Positions 27,662-38,235 of a DNA stretch of 64,000 nucleotides are shown piece after piece. The position numbers and the translations under genes are program-made. Numbering within the stretch: position 1 is the stretch's first letter; every line of letters begins with the position of its first letter. Source of the stretch: Actinomycetes bacterium (GTDB taxonomy: Bacteria > Actinomycetota > Actinomycetes > Mycobacteriales > Mycobacteriaceae); the NCBI GenBank assembly GCA_022601135.1, contig JAHZJB010000126.1, positions 88,232 to 152,231 of the forward strand. The letters run 5' to 3'. The notes below the pieces were generated by a model. It did no database searches, was not told the origin of the DNA, and was given only the letters and a program-made list of their open reading frames with translations.

Positions 27662-28930
27662 GTGGCACACTCGCACTCTCACTCGCTCGGCGGCCCGTCG
27701 CCGATGGGGCCACTGGCGGCCAAGATCGTCGTCGGACTGCTGATCGCTGCCGGAGTGGCGACGCTGGTCGGCGCGGCGCTGCTCTGGCCCACCGGGCAGC
27801 GGGCCGACATCCCGCTGCCGTTCCAGAACGCCGCCGGCGGCGCGGTGACGACCGAGTCCGGTCACGTGCTTTCCAGCAGCACTGCGGTGTGTGGCAGCCC
27901 CTCTGCCGGGGCCGTGCTCACCGCCGATCCCCCGGTGTCCGAGGGCGAGGGCGCCACGTGTGTCCGGACGATGGTGGCCATTGACTCCGGACCCAACCGT
28001 GGCGCCAAAACCATGCTGGAGTTCGGTGGCGGCCCAGGCCAACCCAACTTGGCTGTCGGTGATGACATCCGCATCAGCCGACAGGTGGACGACGCCGGCG
28101 CCACCACCTATGCGTTCTACGATTACGAGCGCACGTGGGCGCTGACCGCCCTGGCCGCGGTGTTCGCGGTGGTGATCGTCGCGGTAGCGCGCTGGCGTGG
28201 CCTGCGAGCCCTGGTCGGAATCGGCGTCGCGTTCGGGGTGCTCGTCGTATTCCTACTTCCCGCACTGCGGGACGGCGCGCCGGCTGTTCCGGTCGCGGTG
28301 GTGGCCTCGGCGGCCATCCTGTACGCGGTGATCTACCTCGCTCACGGTGTCAGCCTGCGGACCAGTGCGGCGCTGCTGGGAACCCTGGCCTCGTTGCTGC
28401 TGGCCGCAGCGTTGTCCTGGGGCGCAATCGAATTAGCCCATCTCACGGGGCTGTCCGAGGACCAGAACAACGAGGTCGCCGCCTATCTGGGCAATGTGTC
28501 GATCACGGGACTGCTGCTGGCCGGTTTCATCATCGGCTCACTGGGTGTGCTCAACGACGTGACGGTCACGCAGGCCTCGACGGCGTTCGAGCTGGCCGCC
28601 CTCGGCAACGGCGCCTCGCGACGCGAGGTGTTCGTCGGCGCGATGCGGGTGGGCCGCGACCATATCGCCAGCACCGTCTACACGCTGGTACTCGCCTACG
28701 CGGGTAGCGCGCTGCCGCTACTGCTGCTGTTCAGCGTCGCCAACCGCTCCCTGGGCGACGTGCTGACCAGCGAAAGCGTCGCCATTGAGATCGCCCGCTC
28801 CGCGGTCGGCGGGATCGCACTGGCCTTGTCCGTGCCACTGACGACCGGCATTGCCGCATTACTGGCGACGGGTTCGGGACCGGCTAACGCTCCAACAACT
28901 CGAGCAGATACGCCCCATAACCGGACTTGA
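27662..28930 (+). CDS. YibE/F family membrane protein
   Basis: 422 residues. A histidine-rich N-terminus ([11 protein letters not shown]) precedes one TM, an extracytoplasmic domain with a possible Cys pair (CGSPSAG, CVRTMV), and then seven or so TMs with the YibE/F signature ([31 protein letters not shown]). The family's transport role is not established. GTG 27662 starts the protein with the His-rich tail. The last 47 bases overlap the end of rmlA on the other strand. Confidence 0.85.
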   Translation: MAHSHSHSLGGPSPMGPLAAKIVVGLLIAAGVATLVGAALLWPTGQRADIPLPFQNAAGGAVTTESGHVLSSSTAVCGSPSAGAVLTADPPVSEGEGATCVRTMVAIDSGPNRGAKTMLEFGGGPGQPNLAVGDDIRISRQVDDAGATTYAFYDYERTWALTALAAVFAVVIVAVARWRGLRALVGIGVAFGVLVVFLLPALRDGAPAVPVAVVASAAILYAVIYLAHGVSLRTSAALLGTLASLLLAAALSWGAIELAHLTGLSEDQNNEVAAYLGNVSITGLLLAGFIIGSLGVLNDVTVTQASTAFELAALGNGASRREVFVGAMRVGRDHIASTVYTLVLAYAGSALPLLLLFSVANRSLGDVLTSESVAIEIARSAVGGIALALSVPLTTGIAALLATGSGPANAPTTRADTPHNRT

Positions 28931-29747
28931 GCAGCGTTTTCGCGCGCGCGGCAAGAGCGTCGTCATCGATGAAGCCGACCCGCCAGGCGACCTCCTCGGG
29001 CACGCTGATCTTGAGCCCCTGCCTGCGTTCGATGGTCCTCACGTAGTCACTGGCATCCAGCAACGAGTCGAAGGTTCCGGTATCCAGCCATGCGGTGCCG
29101 CGCGCCAATACTTCGACGGACAGCCGGCCAAGGCTGAGGTAGGTCTGGTTGATCTCGGTGATCTCGTACTCGCCACGTGCCGACTTGTCCAACGATCTTG
29201 CGATGTCCACCACATCGTTGTCGTAGAAGTACAGACCCGGCACCGCGTAGTGCGACTTCGGCGCCGACGGCTTTTCCTGCAGCGACAGCGCAGTGCCGTC
29301 GTCGGCGAACTCGACCACTCCGTACGCCGACGGGTTGGCCACCCGATAGGCGAAGATCGCTGCGCCACTGATGTTTTGAAAACGAGCCAGGCTGGTCCCC
29401 AGCCCGGGCCCGTAGAAGATGTTGTCGCCCAGCACCAAAGCCACCGAGCTGGACCCAATGTGGTCGGCTCCGATCACGAATGCCTGTGCAAGGCCGTTGG
29501 GCTGGTCCTGCACCGCGTAGGTCAGGTTGACGCCGAAATCCGACCCGTCGCCGAGTAACCGATGAAAACCCGGGGCATCCTGCTCGGTCGTGATCATCAG
29601 GATCTCACGGATGCCCGCCATCATCAGGGTGGAAAGCGGATAGTAGATCAGCGGCTTGTCGTAGACAGGCACCAACTGCTTGCTGACACCCATCGTGATC
29701 GGGTACAGCCGGGTGCCTGAACCTCCGGCCAGAATGATCCCGCGCAT
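28884..29747 (-). CDS. rmlA: Glucose-1-phosphate thymidylyltransferase
   Basis: Makes dTDP-glucose from dTTP and glucose-1-phosphate, first step of the dTDP-rhamnose pathway needed for the arabinogalactan linker. The 287 residues begin [16 protein letters not shown], the nucleotidyltransferase signature, and contain [27 protein letters not shown] and [19 protein letters not shown]. Length matches RmlA (288 in M. tuberculosis). ATG 29747 overlaps the stop of the upstream NTF2-like gene by one base. Confidence 0.97.
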   Translation of the reverse strand: MRGIILAGGSGTRLYPITMGVSKQLVPVYDKPLIYYPLSTLMMAGIREILMITTEQDAPGFHRLLGDGSDFGVNLTYAVQDQPNGLAQAFVIGADHIGSSSVALVLGDNIFYGPGLGTSLARFQNISGAAIFAYRVANPSAYGVVEFADDGTALSLQEKPSAPKSHYAVPGLYFYDNDVVDIARSLDKSARGEYEITEINQTYLSLGRLSVEVLARGTAWLDTGTFDSLLDASDYVRTIERRQGLKISVPEEVAWRVGFIDDDALAARAKTLLKSGYGAYLLELLER

Positions 29748-30115
29748 CAGCCGGTCAGATCCGCTTCGGTCAGTTCGGTCGCGGCCAATGCGGAGGCCAG
29801 ATCGTCGTGCCGGAACACCGCGGTGACGTGGTCGCGGACCACACGAAACGCCGAGGCTGCGGTTCCATCTTCACCGGTAACGGAGATGATGCGCTGCTCG
29901 ACGACGACGACACCCTCGTGGACGTAGATGCGACCCGGCTCGACCTTGGCATCGAGTGCCTGCGCCCAGTCGCGTAGCGCGGCGTGCCCCTGACCGGCGC
30001 CGTGGGCGTCACCGATCTCGATGTCGTCGCTGGACAGCGAGAGCAGGGTGCCGAAGTTGCCGGCATTGAGCGCGTCGTGCCAGGCGAGAACGGTGGCCAT
30101 CTCCGAAGTGGTCAT
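29747..30115 (-). CDS. NTF2-like/SnoaL-fold protein (Rv0333-like)
   Basis: 122 residues starting at ATG 30115 ([20 protein letters not shown]). The order helix, [18 protein letters not shown], and then four strands fits the SnoaL/NTF2 cone fold of small ligand-binding or isomerase proteins. It sits between rmlA and the mycothiol-type gene, as Rv0333 does in M. tuberculosis. Overlap with the rmlA start suggests co-translation. No catalytic residue can be assigned. Confidence 0.75.
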   Translation of the reverse strand: MTTSEMATVLAWHDALNAGNFGTLLSLSSDDIEIGDAHGAGQGHAALRDWAQALDAKVEPGRIYVHEGVVVVEQRIISVTGEDGTAASAFRVVRDHVTAVFRHDDLASALAATELTEADLTG

Positions 30116-30160
30116 GTTGGCGAAGCATAGGCCGTTTGGACTCCGCCGAAAATACGCCAC

Positions 30161-30907
30161 TCAATACGGAGTGCGTTCCAGCCACCCATCCCAGACTGTG
30201 GTGTCGCCGAAAACCTCGAGCCCGGCGTCGGTCGCCGTTCGGCGGCGCACGGTCGCCAACAGCAGGTCTTTGGCCGGGCCGCGCAATGCGACGCTGCCCT
30301 TATGGTGACCGCGCGACCAGCCCACACCGTATTCGTCATGAACGATGCTCCATTCGCCGGTCGGTCCCAACCGCTCATCGGTCGCGTGCAGATGGATGGA
30401 CCGACCGCGCTCCAGCGCGGCAGGCTGCCGGGTTTCCAGGCAGGCGCGATCGATCCACTCGGTGAGCGCGTCGGCGGCCAACTCCGGTGACAGGTCGAAC
30501 TCCACGCCCAGGGCCAGGGCGGCATCCGCACGGTGGACGGTCGCCTCGTGCAGCCGTCGGCGAATCCACCATCCCGCGGGACGGGCACCGAGAAACGTCC
30601 ACACCCGAGCGTCGGAACCCACTCGGTCCACCGCGTCGATGACCGCTTGCGCACCGTCGTTGAGCCATTGGATCGCGGCATCGCGGTCTTCCGGCGGCCT
30701 ACCGCCACGCACGTCTTTGGGGTGCAGCGGCTGACTGCGATGCTCGCTGACGATCTGTGCGGCCCAGAGGTTTCCCCGTCCCACATGGCGGAACAAGTGC
30801 CGCAACGTCCAGTCCCCGCAGGTCGGTACCGGAGTCGCCGGGTCTGCTGGTCCGATCAAGTCGCCGAAGGCTCGAGTCTGCTCGAGCAGGGCTACTCGGA
30901 AATCCAC
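30161..30907 (-). CDS. Maleylpyruvate isomerase/DinB-like (mycothiol-dependent type) protein
   Basis: 248 residues. The N-terminal helical bundle carries the metal-ligand pattern of mycothiol-dependent enzymes: H41 in LRHLFRHVGRGN and the RLHEATVHRADAALALG segment of the actinobacterial TIGR03083 family. These use mycothiol as cofactor or substrate; the reaction here is unknown. The equivalent M. tuberculosis gene is Rv0332 by neighbourhood. The ATG at 30907 is one base downstream of the CYP140 stop, so the two are an operon, continuing to the NTF2-like gene 45 bases on. Confidence 0.82.
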   Translation of the reverse strand: MDFRVALLEQTRAFGDLIGPADPATPVPTCGDWTLRHLFRHVGRGNLWAAQIVSEHRSQPLHPKDVRGGRPPEDRDAAIQWLNDGAQAVIDAVDRVGSDARVWTFLGARPAGWWIRRRLHEATVHRADAALALGVEFDLSPELAADALTEWIDRACLETRQPAALERGRSIHLHATDERLGPTGEWSIVHDEYGVGWSRGHHKGSVALRGPAKDLLLATVRRRTATDAGLEVFGDTTVWDGWLERTPY

Positions 30908-30908
30908 G

Positions 30909-32240
30909 TCACGAACCTAACGCCGCAGGCGTCTTCCCAAGCGTGATCGGCAAGGTTGACCACCCCCGCAGCACCCTGGTGTCGCGGCGCCGCCCGGCTC
31001 CGGTCAGCCGGGCGCCCGGGTAGCGATCGAAGAACGTGCGCAACCCCACCTCGCCTTCGGCGCGGGCCAGCGCGGCACCCAGGCAGAAATGCCGGCCAGC
31101 GGAAAACGACAGGTGCTTGCCGGCGTTTGCCCGCTCGATGTCGAAGCGGTGAGGATCTTCGAACACCTTGGGGTCCCGGTTGACGCCGGCCAGGTGGATC
31201 AACACGAGCTCGCCGCGGTTGATCGGCGTTCCCGCGATCTCGACGTCTTTGGCGGCAAAGCGGGCGCTCATCTGAACCGGCGAGTCGAGCCGAAGGATCT
31301 CCTCCACGGCGTTGGGCCACAGCTCCGGGCGGGCCGCCAGCGTCTGCAGGTGTTCGGGGCTGTCGAGCAACATCCGGATGCCATTGCCCAGCAGGTTCAC
31401 CGTGGTCTCGAAGCCGGCGGCCAGCACCAGGCCGGCGGTGGCCTGCAGCTCGCGCTGCGAGAGCCGAGCACCTTCGGCCGCATCCTGACTTGCCCTGATC
31501 AGCTGACTTAACAGGTCATCACCCGGGTCGCGGCGCAGTTGCTCAAGATGGCCGCTCAACCAGGTATTGAAGCCGACGATGCCGTGGTGCACCTGCATGT
31601 ACTGCTGCCAGGAGAGCCCGATATCGAGGCTGGGCGCGCCGAGCTCACCGAAATTCAGAATGTTCTGACGGTCGCACTCCGGCACGCCCAGGATGTCGCT
31701 GATCACCGCAATCGGTAGTTGCGAGCAGTATCGCGCGACGGCGTCCACCTCGCCGGCTTCCCCGTCGAGTTCGTCAAGTAGCTGGTCGGCGGTTTGCTGG
31801 ACGCCGTCGCGCAGCCCCGCGACCGCCCTGGAGGTGAACACCGAGGACACCAGCTTGCGCAAGCGGGTGTGGTCGGGGGGCTCGATTGACAACAGTGACG
31901 GCGGCTCGATGGGGTGCAGCAGCCCGGGGTGGGTTTTACGGTTGATCCAGCGCAGCGGTGCGGGCAGGCCAGCACCGAGGGACGAGACCCGGAAGTCTTC
32001 GGAGCGCAAGATCTCATGGGCCACCTGATGGTCGACGGTCATCAGGACAGCGCGGCACCGAATCACCGGGCCCCGGTCGCGGATTTCGTCGGCGAAGGCC
32101 GCCGGGTCGGCGCGTACGGCAGGGTCGGACATCAACCTGGCCTGCGGGTCGCCGTTCCGGCGGGCGCCGACTCTCGACATCGCGCGGATTACGCCGTGCA
32201 GCGCCATCCAACGGATTCGGTGCTGCAGATCGACTGCCAT
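30909..32240 (-). CDS. cyp140: Cytochrome P450, CYP140 type
   Basis: 443 residues with I-helix LAAGFETT, ExxR in EEILRLDSP and heme loop FSAGRHFCLGA, thiolate at about Cys386. The sequence closely resembles M. tuberculosis CYP140A1 (Rv1880c) as I recall it, in stretches such as QLPIVVISEILGVPE-like and VLRGWSTLP. The substrate of CYP140 is not known. ATG 32240 begins the family's usual N-terminus (HRIRWMALHGVIRAMSR). It leads an operon with the mycothiol-type gene one base away. A 7-base inverted repeat lies 5-33 bases upstream. Confidence 0.9.
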   Translation of the reverse strand: MAVDLQHRIRWMALHGVIRAMSRVGARRNGDPQARLMSDPAVRADPAAFADEIRDRGPVIRCRAVLMTVDHQVAHEILRSEDFRVSSLGAGLPAPLRWINRKTHPGLLHPIEPPSLLSIEPPDHTRLRKLVSSVFTSRAVAGLRDGVQQTADQLLDELDGEAGEVDAVARYCSQLPIAVISDILGVPECDRQNILNFGELGAPSLDIGLSWQQYMQVHHGIVGFNTWLSGHLEQLRRDPGDDLLSQLIRASQDAAEGARLSQRELQATAGLVLAAGFETTVNLLGNGIRMLLDSPEHLQTLAARPELWPNAVEEILRLDSPVQMSARFAAKDVEIAGTPINRGELVLIHLAGVNRDPKVFEDPHRFDIERANAGKHLSFSAGRHFCLGAALARAEGEVGLRTFFDRYPGARLTGAGRRRDTRVLRGWSTLPITLGKTPAALGS

Positions 32241-32244
32241 GCCA

Positions 32245-32273
32245 CAAGGGTAGTTGACGGCGTCGCACCCTTG
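32245..32273 (-). promoter_or_regulatory. Inverted repeat in the CYP140 leader
   Basis: CAAGGGT (32245-32251) and ACCCTTG (32267-32273) form a perfect 7-base inverted repeat around a 15-base spacer, directly before the start codon. It could be a repressor site or a leader hairpin. Confidence 0.4.
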
Positions 32274-32392
32274 CGGCCTCGGTGATGAACCCCAACGGTC
32301 ACCCAGGATGCGTCAGCTGTGGCAACCGAATGGGGAATCGGTCACCCGCTGAGTTCCGGGAAGGTAGCGGTTCAGCCGTGGTGGTGAATCGC

Positions 32393-32944
32393 TCAGGCGG
32401 GGCCTCCGGCGCCACCCGCGCCGCCAGTGCCGCCAATAGCGCCGCTCGCGGCCATGCCTTGCTCACCGGCACCTCCACTGCCGCCGGCTCCATCGCCGCC
32501 GTTGCCGCCGGGGCCACCTTGGGTGCCAAGACTGCTTCCACCGGGATTCTGGCCGCCGTTGCCGCCGTCACCGCCGGACCCGCCGTTGCCGCCAGCACCG
32601 TCCACGCTGCTGCCGCCATTGCCGCCGGTGCCGCCATCGCCGCCGACACTGTCGCCACCAGCGTTATCACCACCGTCACCGCCGGCGCCACCGGCACCAC
32701 CGTCACCGCCGGACCCGCCGGTCGCGCTGCCGCCCACGCCACCGTCACCGCCCGAGGCGCCAGTGCTCTCGCCGGGGGCATCGTCAGCAGCGTCGGCGCC
32801 GGCGCCACCGGCACCACCGTCGCCACCATCGCCGATCAAGCCGCCGTCACCGCCGTCACCACCGGCACCGCCATCGCCCCCACCCACAACGATGTCGGAC
32901 CAACCCGCCCCACCAGAACCGCCGTTACCGGCCGGGCCGATCAC
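32393..32944 (-). pseudogene. Detached C-terminal part of the PGRS-like protein
   Basis: Gly-Gly-x repeats continue for ~180 residues ([14 protein letters not shown] and on) in a different frame immediately after the stop of the large glycine-rich gene. Adding one base to the CCC run near 32948-32950 would read [13 protein letters not shown] through the junction. The GTG at 32944 overlaps the previous stop by four bases (GTGA), so reinitiation as a separate chain is also possible, but it has no signal peptide of its own. I take it as the lost C-terminus. Confidence 0.65.
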
Positions 32945-35220
32945 GATGGGCCATTCTTGCCGGGCGCCCCGTTGACGCCGCCGGTGCCGCCGGTACCGGG
33001 GTCACCACCGACTCGGCCGTTGCCGATCATGCCGGGATTGCCCCCCATACCGCCGCTGCCACCATCGGGAGTACCCGCGTTGCCGTCGGCGCCGTCCCCG
33101 CCATCGCCGGGGGTGCCGGCGTCACCGCCGTCACCGCCATCGCCGCCGTCGCCGTTGGCGCCGCTGGCGTCGATCAGGAACAGGAACCGGCCCGTACCGG
33201 CATCACCGCCGTTGCCGCCGTTAGCTGCCACACCGCCGTTGCCACCGTGGCCGCCATCGCCACCCGACGCGCCCGCCACCGCGGCGTTCAGACCTGTCTG
33301 TCCGGCGCCGCCGCGGCCACCGGAACCAGCGGCGCCACCGGCACCGCCGCTTCCCCCGGTCCCCCACACATCGCTGCCGTTACCCCCGGCACCGCCGTTG
33401 CCGCCGACACCACCGGCACCGCCATCGGCACCATCAGCACCCGCGGTAGCACCGTCATCACCAGCGCCACCGTCAGCGCCGGCGCCACCGTTGCCGCCGG
33501 CACCACCATCCCCGAACAACGACAACCAACCCGTGCTGCCACCAGCACCGCCATGGCCGCCAGCACCACCGTTGTCGCCGCCAGAGGCCACCCCGGCCGA
33601 CCCACCGTCACCGCCGGCGCCGCCGCTACCGAGGAACCAGGCGCCCGCCCCGCCCTTGCCGCCGGCCCCGCCGGACTGACCGTCACCGCCGGCGCCACCG
33701 GCACCGCCCACACTGCTAAACGCCAACAATCCCGCGCTGCCACCCTCGCCGCCGGCACCGCCCGTGGTGACCCCGGCACCCCCGACACCGCCCGCACCGC
33801 CACGGCCGGACAGTGACCAGAAACCGGTGTCGCCGCCAGCACCGCCAGCACCCCCGGCACCGATGATCGCCACCCCGCCAGCGCCACCGTTGCCGCCGTT
33901 GCCCTCGAACAACCCGCCCCGGCCACCGTTGCCGCCAGCCCCGCCGGCGACCCCGTCACCACCATCTCCGCCGTCACCGAACCAGCCCGCCGACCCGCCG
34001 TTGCCGCCGTTGAAACCATCCCCACCGCTACCGAAAATGCCGCCATTACCGCCATGACAGGCGGTGACGCCCGTGCACGTCTCAGCAGTCCAGCTATAGC
34101 CGTTACCGATCAAGATCCCGCCATCAGGATGCTCAGCAGTGCCATTGCCGAACAACCACACCGACTGACCCACCCCGGCCGAGGTGGCCGTGGCAGCTTC
34201 AGCACCGGCCGCCGGTGCGTCCGCGCCGAGTTCGCGGCGCGCCACCGCCGCAGTGGCCCACATGAACGGTGCTGCCGCCGGATCTGCTGGAGTCTTGTCC
34301 GACGCCCCGCTATCGCCCCCGCCGAACCACGCGGTCAGCAACGAGTTCAACCAACTCGAGGACGTCGACGGCTGCACAGCCCCAGCAGCAACATCCGGGG
34401 CGGGCACCGTCACCGACACGACGTCATCAACCGGCCCGGTGGACACACCACCCTCAGCGCCCTCCGACCCCGCCGACGACACACCCGCACCGGCGACTGG
34501 TCCCTCCACCACCGACTCGGACACCTCAACAACACCTGGCTCGGACGCCTCGGACACAACCCCGGAACCCGACGGCTCGGACATATCCGCACCCGAACCT
34601 GAACCCGAACCCCCGCCGTCGGCGGCGTAGTCAGAGCTCGAACCCCCACCGGCGGCGCCATCATCGACGCCCGCGTCAGCAGCTGAACCCGAATCGGCAT
34701 CGGTATCGGTATCCACAGCCCCGCTGGCAGCCGAACCCGACCCAGCGTCGGCATCCTCATCAGCACCGGAACCAGCCCCGGCAACGGCATCTGCCTCCGC
34801 CTCGACCTCGGATTCCGTCTCGGTCTCGGCCTCTGTCTCCGCGGGTGCCTCCGCCACGGAGTCGGCGCCCGCGTCAGAATCCGACGTCGCCGCATCCGCG
34901 CCCGCAGCGCCGTCTGACTCTGAGGAGTCAGCCGCTGCATCTGCAGAAACCGCGCTCGACGAGGAACCCGAACCAGTCGAACCACCCGAACCGGTGGCAT
35001 CGGCGAAAGCCACGCCTGGCACGGACGACACCGCCGCCCCCACGCCGAGCATGACCGCCAACGCGCCCACTCGCCCGACGTAACTGGCAACTCGCCATCC
35101 GGGCGCTTCGGAAAGGTACATGCCGCGACCCACAGAGCCAGGAGAGGTCCGGCGCAAGCCAGCCGGGCGATGAGAACGCCGATCTACCGGACCCGTCTCC
35201 GTAGCACGTAGTGAGGTCAT
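32941..35220 (-). CDS. Exported PGRS-like glycine-rich protein without PE domain
   Basis: 759 residues. An extended signal sequence ([20 protein letters not shown], cleavage after FA) is followed by ~200 residues rich in Ala, Ser, Asp and Glu, a short hydrophobic [12 protein letters not shown] element, a [21 protein letters not shown] segment with one Cys pair ([10 protein letters not shown]), then ~400 residues of GGxGG repeats like mycobacterial PGRS domains. No PE domain is present, so export is by Sec rather than ESX. ATG 35220 has an AAAGGG site. It appears to lose its last ~180 residues by frameshift. Function unknown; likely surface exposed. Confidence 0.8.
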   Translation of the reverse strand: MTSLRATETGPVDRRSHRPAGLRRTSPGSVGRGMYLSEAPGWRVASYVGRVGALAVMLGVGAAVSSVPGVAFADATGSGGSTGSGSSSSAVSADAAADSSESDGAAGADAATSDSDAGADSVAEAPAETEAETETESEVEAEADAVAGAGSGADEDADAGSGSAASGAVDTDTDADSGSAADAGVDDGAAGGGSSSDYAADGGGSGSGSGADMSEPSGSGVVSEASEPGVVEVSESVVEGPVAGAGVSSAGSEGAEGGVSTGPVDDVVSVTVPAPDVAAGAVQPSTSSSWLNSLLTAWFGGGDSGASDKTPADPAAAPFMWATAAVARRELGADAPAAGAEAATATSAGVGQSVWLFGNGTAEHPDGGILIGNGYSWTAETCTGVTACHGGNGGIFGSGGDGFNGGNGGSAGWFGDGGDGGDGVAGGAGGNGGRGGLFEGNGGNGGAGGVAIIGAGGAGGAGGDTGFWSLSGRGGAGGVGGAGVTTGGAGGEGGSAGLLAFSSVGGAGGAGGDGQSGGAGGKGGAGAWFLGSGGAGGDGGSAGVASGGDNGGAGGHGGAGGSTGWLSLFGDGGAGGNGGAGADGGAGDDGATAGADGADGGAGGVGGNGGAGGNGSDVWGTGGSGGAGGAAGSGGRGGAGQTGLNAAVAGASGGDGGHGGNGGVAANGGNGGDAGTGRFLFLIDASGANGDGGDGGDGGDAGTPGDGGDGADGNAGTPDGGSGGMGGNPGMIGNGRVGGDPGTGGTGGVNGAPGKNGPS

Positions 35221-35466
35221 GTCGCCCTTTCGCTGCCAGGAATTGTGAGCACGCCCGGGCTATTATCCAGACTGCGCTGCCCCGGATGGCGACTTTGCGC
35301 GAAGTTCGCTCCAGCAACATCGGAGATTCCATCCCCGAAAGTAATCTCGTTATGCGACAACGACTGTCAAGCCAGATTTACGCTCGGTTGAAGGACCCCT
35401 GGGCCCTCATCTCTCCATGATGCCGCTCGGGACGCTGAGCGCCCCGCCAACGGCACGGGAGGAGCG
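35221..35466. other. Intergenic stretch, leader of the PGRS-like gene
   Basis: This 246-base gap has no credible gene. It is less GC-rich than its surroundings in the part with GCTATTATCC and AGATTTACGCTC, which fits promoter DNA for the minus-strand PGRS-like gene. Confidence 0.4.
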
Positions 35467-37308
35467 TTATTCCGCAGAACAGATGACCGGCGGACAGCCG
35501 CCGCCGGAATCTGCGCTTCCCGTGCTACCGCCACTGGAGGAGCTCCCGCCGGACCCGCTTTCAGGGCTCGGCCCGCTGGAACTCGGTGCACCGCCGGAAC
35601 TGGAGCTGGAACCCGAACCGGCGCCGGAACCACCGGAATCACTCGACAACCCCGGCGTCCCAGTGCTCCCAGAAACACTCCCAGAACCTTCAGTCCCGGT
35701 CGCACTGCTGCCGGTGGAACCCGTGGGGTATTCGGGACCGGGGCTCGATCCGCTGGAACTCGACGCGCCAGAGCCACCCGGGCCGGAGCCAGATCCACCC
35801 GAACCGCTGGAGCTCGAACCGCCAGAGCCCGAATCCCCAGAACCCGAGCCGTCAGAGCTCGAACCCGAGCTGCCTGCGCTGGAACCCGAACCGGCGGACT
35901 CGGAGGAATCCCCCGAGCCGGCACCGGAATCACTACCAGTTTCCTGGGGTTGTTGCGGCTCCTGTGGGAGCTGAGGCGTCTGCGGGAACTGCTCGTTTTG
36001 CGACTGGTTCGAAGGAAATAGCCAGCTGTCGTTCGGTGGCGTCCATTGCGTCCAGTCGGGCCACTGCCACTGCGGTTGCGGCGGCACGATCACCGGTGGC
36101 GGCACCACCGCCGGAGGGGCGACCACCGGAGGGGCGACTGCCGGAGGTGGCGCCGCAGGCGCAGGAGGCGGTGCGGCCGGCGCGGGAGCCTCGACGAAAA
36201 CCGTCCGCGGCGTCTGCACCGGAGCCTGCCGAACAACAGGTATCGGCGGTTCGATGATTTCGGGAGGCAGGGGGGCGGTCGGCTGCCGAGCCTCCCGGAC
36301 CGGCGTCGGAACCTGCTTGCTGGGAACGATGACTCCCTCGGCCGGGCTGGGCCGTTGATCGACGGTCGGCCTGATGTTTACTGCCAACGAGATCGCAAGC
36401 GTCACAACGCCAACGACGAAGACAGCGGTGAGTGCGCTACCGACCAGAAGGAACGGTTTGCGCTCCTCCTCGACCGTCCGGGCCTGGGTCTGGGCGTACT
36501 CGTCGACGGCATCGTCCGCGGTCTCGACGGTCGCCGGAGCCATTTGGGTATCGGCACGGGCCAGACCGGCACACTCGGGCCCGACGTTGCTGCGGTCGGG
36601 GTCCTTGGAATAGGCCAGACCGACGGTGGACGCCTCGAAAACAGGCACCGTCGCCGATGCCAGGGCCGCTCCCCGGGCCAAGGCCAACTCGCCGTCCTCG
36701 GGAGCATTAACCGGGAACGGCACGAGCTGCTCGAGGCGTGCCTTCACTGGGCCGACCTCGACGCCGGCGCCGACGACGAACAAGCCTTGCGGTGGCGGAT
36801 GCTGAGCGGCGGCGGCATCGGTCACCTCGGTCAGCACGGCTACCGCGTCGGCACTGTGCAGCGTCCGACTGAGCACGTGGGCCACTGAGCCGCTGTCGGT
36901 CTGCACGACTGACAACGTCGCGGTGTCACGATCGAGGAACAGCAGCGCAGTGGTGTCGTAGCCGACAGCTCGACCGACAGCCTGCGCGAGCGCGGCGGCA
37001 GCGCGCCCCTCCGATACGAGCATGACGTCGTCGATGCCATCGGCGGCCAACGCATCGCGCAGCGCCGACGCTTCGGTGTGGTTGCTCCAGCTCACACCGA
37101 TCGACGTAAGGCGATGGCCTCCCGCCTTGGCGCTTTCCCGGGTACCCAGTATCGCCGAGACGACCTGGTCGGCAACATTTGCTGATCCCTCCACCGAGGG
37201 GACCTCGAACACATCGTGATCGACGGTTACACCATCCGCATTTTCGCCTTCGACCAGCACCATGCGGACGGTCACGGGCGCCATAGACACGCCTAGTGCG
37301 ATGTCCAC
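35467..37308 (-). CDS. Mycobacterial actin-like/TM protein with Pro- and Ser/Gly-rich tail
   Basis: 613 residues from GTG 37308 (MDIALGVSMAPVTVRMVLVE), which has GGAGGG just upstream; an in-frame GTG at 37320 lies inside that ribosome site. The N-terminal ~250 residues show a degenerate actin-like fold (LGVSMAPVTVRM; TTALLFLDRDTATLSVV; GLFVVGAGVEVG). A TM follows (FLLVGSALTAVFVVGVVTLA), then a Pro-rich segment and a ~150-residue Ser/Gly-rich tail ending in a Cys pair (GGCPPVICSAE). ATP-binding residues seem eroded. The layout parallels the protein at 18609. Function unknown. Confidence 0.75.
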   Translation of the reverse strand: MDIALGVSMAPVTVRMVLVEGENADGVTVDHDVFEVPSVEGSANVADQVVSAILGTRESAKAGGHRLTSIGVSWSNHTEASALRDALAADGIDDVMLVSEGRAAAALAQAVGRAVGYDTTALLFLDRDTATLSVVQTDSGSVAHVLSRTLHSADAVAVLTEVTDAAAAQHPPPQGLFVVGAGVEVGPVKARLEQLVPFPVNAPEDGELALARGAALASATVPVFEASTVGLAYSKDPDRSNVGPECAGLARADTQMAPATVETADDAVDEYAQTQARTVEEERKPFLLVGSALTAVFVVGVVTLAISLAVNIRPTVDQRPSPAEGVIVPSKQVPTPVREARQPTAPLPPEIIEPPIPVVRQAPVQTPRTVFVEAPAPAAPPPAPAAPPPAVAPPVVAPPAVVPPPVIVPPQPQWQWPDWTQWTPPNDSWLFPSNQSQNEQFPQTPQLPQEPQQPQETGSDSGAGSGDSSESAGSGSSAGSSGSSSDGSGSGDSGSGGSSSSGSGGSGSGPGGSGASSSSGSSPGPEYPTGSTGSSATGTEGSGSVSGSTGTPGLSSDSGGSGAGSGSSSSSGGAPSSSGPSPESGSGGSSSSGGSTGSADSGGGCPPVICSAE

Positions 37309-37476
37309 AAGTCCCTCCACACTTGTTTGCTGTAGCCTCTCGGCGCACCTACTCGTTCAGTCACGACAAGCCGCCGACTAGATGTTTCATCGCACCCAGA
37401 CGGCGCGCCGTTACACCGGCCGGCATTAGCTGGGCGGCCTTGCGATGCGCCGCTCGGGCGGCGGCCGCACCCCGGC

Positions 37477-38049
37477 TCAGCGCGATTTGATGAAGTTCAC
37501 GTATGAACGCGACGGAGTGGGGCCCCGCTGCCCCTGGTACTTCGAGCCGGCCTCGGTGCTTCCGTAGGGATGGACGGCGGGGCTGGTCAGCCGCAGCAGG
37601 CAGAGCTGGCCTATTTTCATTCCGGGCCACAGCGTTATCGGCAGGTTCGCGACGTTGGACAACTCGAGGGTGATGTGCCCGCAGAATCCCGGATCGATGA
37701 ATCCGGCCGTCGAATGGGTGAGCAGCCCGAGCCTGCCCAACGAGGACTTACCCTCTAACCGTCCGGCCAGATCGTCGGGCAGCGTGCACCGCTCCAATGT
37801 CGCACCCAGCACGAACTCGCCCGGATGCAGCACGAACGGCTCATCCACCTTGGGCTCGACCAGCGTCGTCAGGTCATCCTGGCGCTGGGCGGGGTCGATG
37901 TGCGTGTACCGGGTGTTGTTGAAGACCCGGAACAGGTTGTCGAGCCGCACGTCGACACTGGACGGTTGGATCAGGGTGTCCTCGAAGGGGTCGACACCGA
38001 GCCTTCCAGCCTGGATCTCGGCGCGAATATCGCGGTCGGAAAGCAGCAC
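37477..38049 (-). CDS. dcd: dCTP deaminase
   Basis: Converts dCTP to dUTP (some actinobacterial versions go on to dUMP). 190 residues, the same length as the M. tuberculosis enzyme. Catalytic and binding motifs are visible: [20 protein letters not shown] (with the serine/arginine and the catalytic glutamate in [11 protein letters not shown]), [12 protein letters not shown], and [10 protein letters not shown] at the C-terminus. GTG 38049 ([12 protein letters not shown]) is the start; the longer frame to 38112 is not conserved. Followed by the actin-like gene 168 bases downstream on the same strand. Confidence 0.97.
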   Translation of the reverse strand: MLLSDRDIRAEIQAGRLGVDPFEDTLIQPSSVDVRLDNLFRVFNNTRYTHIDPAQRQDDLTTLVEPKVDEPFVLHPGEFVLGATLERCTLPDDLAGRLEGKSSLGRLGLLTHSTAGFIDPGFCGHITLELSNVANLPITLWPGMKIGQLCLLRLTSPAVHPYGSTEAGSKYQGQRGPTPSRSYVNFIKSR

Positions 38050-38235
38050 CGCACGAGCGTAGCCGCCGCCCCGCGCACCGGGGGCAGATGGTGCGCATCG
38101 AAAACCGTGCATCTGCCGGTGTAAGCCTCCGAGGCCGAAAGCGCCGACCTAGCTCAAGGGCAGGACGCCGGTATACCACGCTGAGTTCGTGAAGATGTGC
38201 CCGCGGTGGGCTTGACCGCGAAACGGCCATGGCGC

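Noticed and set aside
32282..34055. Long Pro/Ala/Thr-rich plus-strand frames opposite the glycine-rich gene
   Set aside because: They are reverse-strand reflections of GGC/GCC-rich PGRS repeats, with no signal or conserved motif. The minus-strand frame has a signal peptide and PGRS pattern.
38140..38200. tRNA-like sequence (GCCGACCTAGCTCAAGGGCA and on) upstream of dcd
   Set aside because: The D-arm part looks like a tRNA, but the anticodon stem does not pair and the T arm and 3' acceptor strand cannot be placed. At most a tRNA relic.
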